Notes under the pieces: model-generated
Told to the model about the DNA's origin: nothing
The model's database searches: none
The model's input: only the letters and a program-made list of their open reading frames with translations
Program-made: the position numbers and the translations under genes
Shown here: piece by piece, positions 56,350 through 64,000 of the stretch
Layout: each line of letters starts with the position of its first letter
Numbering within the stretch: the stretch's first letter is position 1
Source: Isoetes taiwanensis
Taxonomy: Eukaryota > Streptophyta > Lycopodiopsida > Isoetales > Isoetaceae
Direction of reading: 5' to 3'
Assembly (NCBI GenBank): GCA_021234155.1
Contig: JAJEKV010000016.1
Location: forward strand, 18,680,620-18,744,619
DNA: 64,000 nucleotides

Positions 56350-57546
56350 CGAGTTCCAACATGCCACCTAGGCTCCAACATGCCAAGGTGGCCCAGAATG
56401 CCATGCAAGCTCCAACATGCCACCTAGGCTCAAAACATGCCAAGGTGGCTCAAAGCATGCCACCTAGGTTCCCAACATGCCACCTAGGTTCCAACATGCC
56501 AAGGTGGCTCAAACATGCCACCTAGGCTCCAAATGCCATCTAGACTCTAATATGCCACTTAGGCTCCGACATGCCACTTAGGCTCAAACATGCCAAGGTG
56601 GCATGCCACTGAGGCTCCAACATGCCACCTAGGCTCAAACATGCCAAGATGGCTCAAACATGCCATGCGGGCTCCAACATGCCACTAGGCTCAAACATGG
56701 CAAAGTGGCTCAAGCACGCCACCTAGGCTCCAACATGCCAGGTGGCTCAAACATGTTATTTTAGACCCAACATGCCATCTAGACTCTATCATGCACCTAG
56801 GCTCCGCATGCCACCTAGGCTCCAAAATGCCACCTGCTAACATGACAAGGTGGCTCAAATATACACGCGGGCTCAACGTGCCACCTTGGCATCATGTTAG
56901 AGCCTAGGTGGCCTGCTGGAACCCACGCTAATGCCAAGGTGGCACGTTGGAGCCTCGGCATGTTTGAGCCACCTTGGCATGTTTGAGTTTAGGTGGCATG
57001 TTGAAGCCCTTTCCGGCAGGCATATTTGAGCCACCTTGGCATGTTTGAGCCTAGATGGCATGTTGGAGCCTAGGTGGCACGCTGGAACCCACGTGACATG
57101 TTTGATGTGAATGGGTATGTTGGAGCCTAGGTGGCATGTTTACGCCCATCTTGGCGTGTTTGAGCCACCCTTTGCATGTTAGAGCCTAGGTGGCATGTTG
57201 GAGTCTAGGGTGGCATGTTGAGCCTGGGTGGCATGTTTGAGCCCAGGTGGCGTGCTTGAGCCACCTTGGCATGTTTGTGCCTAGGTGGCATGTTGAGCCC
57301 CGCATGGCATGTTTGAGCCACCTTGGCATGCTAGTTGGCATGTTGGGAGCCATCTTGGCATGTTTGAGCCACCTTGGCATGTTTGAGCCTAGGTGGCATG
57401 TTGGAGCCCCATGGCATGTTTGAGCTAGCTTGGCATGTTTGAGCCCCTCCAGGGTGCCATGTTGAGCTAGGTGGCATGTTGGAGCCCACGGCATGATTGA
57501 GCCACCTTGGCATGTTTGAGCCTAGGTGGCATGTTGGAGTCTAGGT
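56350..57546. repeat. Satellite in two inverted arms, ~19-bp units
   Basis: The left arm (56350 to about 56880) repeats CTCCAACATGCCACCTAGG and CTCAAACATGCCAAGGTGG, alternating. The right arm (about 56885-57546) repeats their reverse complements. By length this is about sixty units. The whole could fold into a ~0.55-kb-per-arm hairpin. The reading frames here, on either strand, are the same translated repeat and not genes. Confidence 0.93.
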
Positions 57547-58215
57547 CTAGTCAAAACTCTGACCTTGCTTACTTGGCATGCCATGTCACCACAGAGTGCC
57601 ACATCATCTTTTTCCATGTTTGTTTGGTGGTGCTACAAGGGTAACGACATGCACTATCAAATCCTGGCCACTTGTGGTAAGGAGAGCGTACCATAATATG
57701 AACACTACATTTTTGCATCAAGATGGAGACAAACAACCACCGAGAGTTTGCATATGGTCATTATTATGTCCATGTCACCCTATATCTTGCCAAATCATCA
57801 AAACTTTGCCACATCACCCCATGGAAAACCAAAGTTGCATATTTTTGGATTTTGGGCTAGTCAAAGTTGGCATGACATGTCAAATGGCATGCCACATCAT
57901 CATGTGCATGTCAATCCCGACTTCTCACCGGTCAAAATTGGTATTGCTTAGAGAGCTAGTTTGGTAAGTGTAATTAACTTAGATAAGATTAGCTCAAATT
58001 AGCAATACTACATATATAAAAGTTTCATCTTTGGTTTCGCCTTGAAGTGATGGTTTAAGCAAACTTTTATGGCCTTTATCAACATGATGGTTTATTTATA
58101 ATGTGAAATTTTTCTTTCATGCTTTGTGTTCTCTCGTGCGGATGATCCTTGCTATCACTTGACATGTGCGACAAATGCCATTCGCCAAATATCACTTCTC
58201 ATGATTTTGGCGTAG
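57547..58215. other. Flank of the satellite; LTR-like words, no gene
   Basis: GTCAAA..TTGGCATG.CATGTCA motifs recur at 57550-57600 and 57855-57930, resembling an old LTR. Not resolved. Confidence 0.35.
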
Positions 58216-61200
58216 GGTGGGCCGTAAAAGGGGGGATTCCAAATTTTTTTTTCTGGTCTCAGGCGTTCTTCTCTTTTTGTGGTTGCTGTTCATGGTCGGA
58301 AATAGCAGGTGTATAGCGGTGTTGGCTTCACGGGCTGCTAAGAATAGCCCGATGGAGGCGCCGGATGCCCCGCCTCAGATCCAGATCACCTGCCTGCTTC
58401 AAATCGCCTAACGATGGCATGTTTGGCGATTCCCCGCTTCTTCTTGCTTCTTGATGCCCTGATTTAGCATATTTTGCACATCATACCTTCATCTAATGGA
58501 CATAAAAACATTAACACATGGAGACATTAACACATGCGGACAATGCCAAAACACATACACATATAGAAAATTGTGTGAGACAAAGCCAATTAAAGAAAAT
58601 ACCATAGAAAATTGTGAGAAAGCCACTAAAAAAAAAAAATACCAAATAAACGGCCCGAGATGTGGGAGTCTTAATTAACGGCTTGGATTTTGATCAGAGC
58701 CTATTGTTCTATTAATCGATCAATTCCTACCTTGCCGCTTTGCATGCCATGTACATTCTCGCCGTCTTCCTCATCCTCCAGCATTCTTCATCCTCCTCTT
58801 GGCCTCTGCATATCCGGCCCCTCTGTTGTGATCACTGGCACTTGTGCAAAGAATTGATCTTGCAAACTAATCCGTGAGGATACTTGATTGCATAGGAAAG
58901 AAGAGCCATTGGAATTGACATGGCATACAAAGTGGTGCAACATCATCCCTTGTTTTCCCAACATGGCTTTACTATCCTGTTCACATCCTTGTTCTTGTTT
59001 TCATGCAGGCGCTACTTTATGCATGCTCCTGCTCTTGAGGCTGCGTAAGATCCGCCAAGGTGAATCCGCTTCTGTATTCTTCTGCTGATCCCTTTGCATG
59101 TCATTCCAGCTCCCCGAATTCATTTTCAGGGTCCTTTTCGCCGAGATGGCATCCGAGGATCCGGAGATGCCATGTTAGTCCCGTGACGCCCCGGGTACGT
59201 AGACTATTCATGCACACCTCGGACCAGCGTAACAAGAACAAGGCCAACCAGTCCCCGACCGGGCCAGTCAAAAGTTCCGTACATCAATACTTAAGGTCAC
59301 GCCTAAAAGTCAGCCAAAGAAGAAGCCGAGAATAGATGTATATTTGTCCGCCGCGTCATCGCGATCTGTGCATTTCCAAGAGGCACCGCCAAAGATTCCT
59401 GAGAAATCGTGCCTCCTTCAGAGTCGGCACCAGGATTCAATGGTATCTATATTGGGCCAAAGGTCTTGTACTATATATATGAGTAGAGCTATGATTCAAG
59501 GGTTAGATGAGTTTTGTTCTGTTCTCAATATTTCTCGATCGCTGTAGAGCTCATGTATCCGATTGATATCAAGAAAGTTTTATTCAATTTCATTGTGTTT
59601 CTGCTGTGTTCTTGTTTTCCCTTCTCTTGTTCTTTTGCAAATCCCACGATTACGCCTCCCATTCTCCCGGGTTCTGATCCAAGGGTCCCCACAGGCCGTC
59701 TTTGCATGAGTTCCCCGAACCCACTCCTAAATAATCACGCTGGGTCTCGATCTTTCTTCTTCCTCTTTCCACTATATCCGCCGCGCTTTCCTCACCCTCG
59801 AGGAACTCTCTTTCACCAAATCCATACGGCCTTCTGGGCTGGAGAGCCATCAACATCGCGGGAGGTCAGAATCAGGAGTGACAATGTTTATGACATTGAG
59901 GGAGGTCGTGTCCGCCAAGACCCTGGGCCAGCAGGACCACACCTCGGGTCCATTCCTCCCACCACGGTCTCCCCCAGGTCGGGCATTGTTCTTAACCCTA
60001 CGCTTATCATTAACGACCAGCTCACTTATTATTTCCGGTGACCTGAAGCACCTTACATTACCATACCCTCGTGCCACACCCCTCCGCTTCGCAGAACTAT
60101 CTCTCCTCCCCGGCTATCATTAAGTTTCCTTTGCCCTCCCGGCAATCTTTAACACTTCTTTAGGTTTCTTTTCAGCATGTTTCTTTTCCTTCTCGCAATT
60201 CTCAACTCATCATCTAAAGTCGACAGGGTATTCCTGGCGGTCCTTTCACCATTGTGACGTTCTTTTCTCCGCCCTCTGTTTTCTCTCGTTCTAATACTCA
60301 ATTTGTTCTCACCACGACTCCGTCTTAGCTATACCTGTATGTTCGAGATCCGCTCTTATGCGCCGGGCTTTCACTTTCATCTCCCATCACACCTGCTGAC
60401 TTTATCCTATTTTGCAACACTAGCAGTAAACCTCGATCAGTGCCCTCAAGCTTCACATGGAGAATTCTGAGGCCTTGGCCATTCAATGGCCACGCCAACC
60501 TCAACTTAAGTTTCACATCTTTTCTACCATCGCCGCGAGAGGCTCTCACCAAATGGCTCTTCCGCGGCAACAAAGCCACCGGAAGCAATTGGCAAGAAAA
60601 TGAAAAACGCATTCCTCTCTCATTATGGCACCAATGGATGATGATCAACTTCTAAGCAACTCAGCAATGATCTCGGCAAAGAGGCAACCCACCTGAGTCT
60701 CCGCTGGATTCGCGGGAATCGCCTTCACATCCTTTATTAGTAAGTCTTGTGAGTACCCCACGCAAAGCCAGATTTTGTCCGTTTCTCAAGTAGGGCCTTC
60801 CTCCCGCTATTCGCTCTCATGACGGAGTACCTTATACCCCAAGTCTTTAGAACAAAGTGATGAATGGCTATCAATCACTTCTAATAACGTTTTCAAGGGT
60901 TGCTCTCACTAACCAATACCTTCATGCTCTACTCTATGTTCCCTCCTAATACGCCTTCAGCCTCAGCACCTGGAATCCATAATGCTCTTCGCGATCCGTG
61001 CTATATATCTCAGAATATCAAGGATTATCCAAGCAATGAATGCAACTCTCAAATGGACCTCCTCATTGCAAACGATGCACATGTGTAATCATGCCAATGG
61101 AAGAATGCACTCGCTCATCCCACACCCTAGACAAAAATGGTTTTTCAAGTGCAAACCACACGCCAAAGAACAACCATATCAGCCTCGTAGCCTCTAAACC

Positions 61201-63435
61201 CAACAACCTCACGACAACCTACACCGCTAGCCACTGTGGGACAAGACTCTCATTCAACCTTTTGATCCTTCCAAGGCTCAAGGTTATCATTGTCACTAAT
61301 GGGGTTTGATACCACCACGGCCCTCAACTCTCGGCATAAGTTCAACTTTCGAACAAATCAACCTCGTCAGACGCCTTCATACCTTATCACTGGCTGCTAA
61401 TGGTAAACAAGGCCCAATGCATCTGTTTTGAGGAAGCCACCACCGGCCCCCTCAAAGAACAGAGACCTCAATGCAAGATTCACCAAATCGGGATTAACAA
61501 GCTCAAGAAGAAATATATCGCACTCAATCTCCTGGCCCAAGCAATAAATTGGGTTGGTTTGTTTCAATGCACTCAGGACTCTTCACGCCCCTAACCATCA
61601 TCCCCACGACACACACAACCCGCTTGTTGCCCACACCATCCCCATGAAGATGACAAAAGGTCCACTCACTCGTGATGGATAAACCTCATTTCACGCTATG
61701 CTGGTGATATGGCTGTAGTGGTTTCAACTCATGTAGCAATAAGGTTGACCTCTGTAGTCAGTTCATGTAACAACTGAGTTTCAAGAATACACGTAGGTAA
61801 TCGGTTGCCATTCCATGTGCCCACGCCTCACCAGACCTAATATTGCCGGGGCAGTGGAGCTTCTCAAAGAGGTTTCTCGCCTTCCTTACTCCTCGACTTC
61901 CCGCTTCCCTTTGATCCTCGGCTGATCCATTTTCTTCTATGTTCCTTTGAACTTCAAGAAGAGCTTTCTGCCAAAATCAAGATCCTCTTTGAGCCTTTGC
62001 CACCGCTTTTGAACTCGGCTCGCCTCAAAGACCAGCTGCCCTTCCCACTGCCGGGCTCGTGAGCCGCATATTAACACCCATGGTGCATGCCACGGTAAGG
62101 CAATCAAAGACACTTCACCATGTTCAAATTGATCTGAGGTGTTGTCAGAATCTTACATCGATAAGCTCGGGAAGTACCTCCATCAAGTAACTTTACCATG
62201 CCCTCTATGGGGACATCAAGTTGGCTAATGGCCATATCATTAAGACCTCGGGCGCCACTCCTCCTCTTCCTACATTAGTGACAGGGATCTCACCCCCTGG
62301 AATTAGGTTTGGTGCTGGTGAAGATCCGTGTGATATGAAATGCCGGGTTGGAAGACCTTTTTCTCCGCCAAAGCAAAAGTACCAATACCGGGCCACGGAC
62401 CAACTTATTGGCTATTGATGGACATCTCAATGCTACTATGGATTTGAACCGGGTAAGTTAATCGCTTTGAAATGCCGAACCTTAAATCTCGCGACATACG
62501 ATTCTCAAGAAGTACAAAATATCTATCATGTTCAGCTCCACCTACGTAGTCTTCTCTCATCCTACCTCGAAAGTATGTTGATCCTTGGGGCGATGACTTT
62601 GATGAGGACCGAAGCCGTCATATTCGCTGACCCCACCGCTCCTCGTAATCGGGACCAACGCCGGACCATTTTTCGGACGCAGAACTTCCTCCCGGTGACC
62701 GTGGATGTTCATGTCATGAAGCAACCTCCGCCGCCAAACCCCTTCTTCACCACTCAAAATGTCACATCTCCTGGCTATGCTTGAACTCCGGGCCATGTTG
62801 TTGAGGACACCTAAGGTTGTTCCACACATCTTCGTATCTGCAGGTGGAAATCGTGGGACATTGGTAACAATCAACCAGTCCTAATTAGCGTCTAACTTCC
62901 ATCAACCTATATAAAGCATTGCTCAAAAATTCAAACATATTTTTATGGAGCTATAAAGACCTTAGAGGTATCAAAAGAATTGGGGAACTCACCATTCCTA
63001 CCAAACCTAACACATCTTAGCAACGACAAGACATGTGCTCAACCCCACTACCGCGGACTCATGTCAATAAATTGACAAACTTTGAACGAAATGCTGGCCT
63101 GGATTTATGAGGTCAAACATTCAGAGTGGGTGAGCCCCACATCGGCCTCCCGCCAACCCGCAGATCCGCTGGCCAGGACCATTAACGCAAACCCAACTCC
63201 AGCCGAGCCGATCACCTCCTCTGCCGCACTGTGCCCGGAAGAGGCTACAATGCGAGATGCAGCTCACAAGTGGATGGCTTCTCCGGGTACACCGATTTAT
63301 CAAGGAAGAAGATCAACCTCAAACTACTTTCTACCACCCTGTGGGGTACTTTTGTCATTTTTCAGCATCATGCTCGCTCTCCTTTTGTTAGTTTGTCCTA
63401 AGTTTGATTCTCAGATCCTTTTCTAACTTCTTCTA
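58216..63435 (+). other. Cytosine-rich, formerly coding-like region of unknown origin
   Basis: Compared with the AT-rich neighbourhood this 5 kb is richer in C on the plus strand and contains peptide-like blocks: IRSDNVYDIEGGRVRQDPGP near 59860; RPWPFNGHANLNLSFTSFLP near 60475; HIIKTSGATPPLPTLVTGIS near 62235; AVIFADPTAPRNRDQRRTIF near 62615. None stays open for long, and no reverse transcriptase, gag or transposase signature was found. It may be one or two decayed genes or a retrotransposon body. The direction is a guess from composition. Confidence 0.3.
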
Positions 63436-63710
63436 CATCATCGCAAGATCAATACAACCAATTTGAATTGAATTTGTTTTACTATTTCAGAGGTGTAAGA
63501 GGGATCTCTTCAAACTTTTATTTTCCCACAACTTCTTTCTACATCCTTGCCGAAGATTTTATGTTTAGTAGTAGCTTGCATTTTTGAGCAAAAAATGCTA
63601 TATAAGATTTAGCCCCGCATTACAAGACATAGAATGCTCAGTATTGCACATACAAGAACTACGAGTAATACACACAACATCAAAATAGACTTTGTAGCAC
63701 AAAAGATGAA

Positions 63711-64000
63711 TCTACTTTGTTAATTTGGGATTATCCCAGATAGCAAGAAACTTTGGAATTTTGTCGGGACGATTTTTCAAAGGTTTTAAGCGCTTTAGTT
63801 ATCGGATAAACTTGTCAATTTCCAAAAATAAAAAAAATCCTTCGGTTTTTAGGTTTGTTAATTGTCTGCATATCCCAAGAGATGTCCCGAAGATTTCCAA
63901 CACGCGAAAAACCTTGTGGAGAAGTTTAAGATAAGGCAAATTTGGCATGACCAACATCCACCGGCTCGAAAGCAATACGTAACTGAACGAAGTATAATAA
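63711..64000 (+). mobile_element. Second Helitron, 5' end only (runs off the window)
   Basis: Starts TCTACTTTGTTAATTTGG after a host A, identical for 18 bases to the Helitron at 8963. Similarity continues with substitutions and indels through CGGATAAACTTG, TTCCAAAAAT, GTCTGCATATCC, GATGTCCCGAAGAT and AAATTTGGCATGACCAACAT. The 3' end is beyond 64000. Confidence 0.9.

Noticed and set aside
56199-57513. ORFs of 60-108 codons on both strands
   Set aside because: Translations are the same repeated peptide of the satellite in both arms; no gene. Only the first ~50 codons of 56199-56525 are a real LINE remnant.
56350-57546. CRISPR-like spaced repeat
   Set aside because: Units are contiguous with no unique spacers and the DNA is eukaryotic.

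Overview
The window is nuclear DNA from a land plant with a repeat-rich genome. The evidence is a thylakoid-lumen TLP18.3 (TPM-domain) gene fragment, PLS- and P-class PPR remnants, a plant-type BTB/POZ gene, a decayed plant-like 45S rDNA piece, and every major plant transposon group nested together. The species cannot be named from this sequence; the mixture suits a large, slowly purged genome such as a fern, lycophyte or gymnosperm. Only one ordinary host gene looks intact: the single-exon BTB gene at 44823-46373 (minus).

Layout. 1-4927: a non-autonomous LTR retrotransposon with ~2 kb LTRs, a tRNA-Met-type primer site and a ~0.94 kb non-coding interior. 5223-6981: the 3' end of a Ty3/gypsy polyprotein, its polypurine tract and an LTR. 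6982-19360: a Penelope-like retroelement on the minus strand, bounded by ~2 kb direct repeats. It has a reverse transcriptase, a 513-aa ORF1 and a third coding exon, apparently joined by splicing. One terminal repeat is split by a complete 4,263-bp Helitron (8963-13225), and the other repeat preserves the empty site. 19987-27690: a CACTA transposon with a 3-bp target duplication, inserted in a PLS-class PPR pseudogene. It contains a second, nested element (22883-26386) with a 9-bp target duplication and subterminal arrays of short palindromes.

27694-37415: a minus-strand run of gene fragments. From low to high coordinate these are PPR, MCM2, unidentified exons, TLP18.3 and an RPA1 OB-fold, with short tandem repeats and a gypsy RNase H scrap. 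Such a one-strand mosaic suggests transposon-mediated capture. 38660-39380 is a decayed P-class PPR. 44823-46373 is the intact BTB gene, whose C-terminal half is an exact 120-residue-period duplication.

48475-51228 is a decayed minus-strand rDNA piece (18S 3' part, ITS1, 5.8S, ITS2, 25S 5' part). 53870-54330 is a copia gag remnant. 56196-56345 is the end of a LINE, followed at once by a ~1.2 kb satellite whose two halves are reverse complements. 57547-63710 is cytosine-rich, formerly coding-like DNA without a recognised family. The window ends inside a second Helitron of the same family (from 63711).

The loci do not form a pathway. Their relationship is structural: nested insertions whose order can be read (PPR gene, then CACTA; Penelope repeat, then Helitron), with captured host exons.
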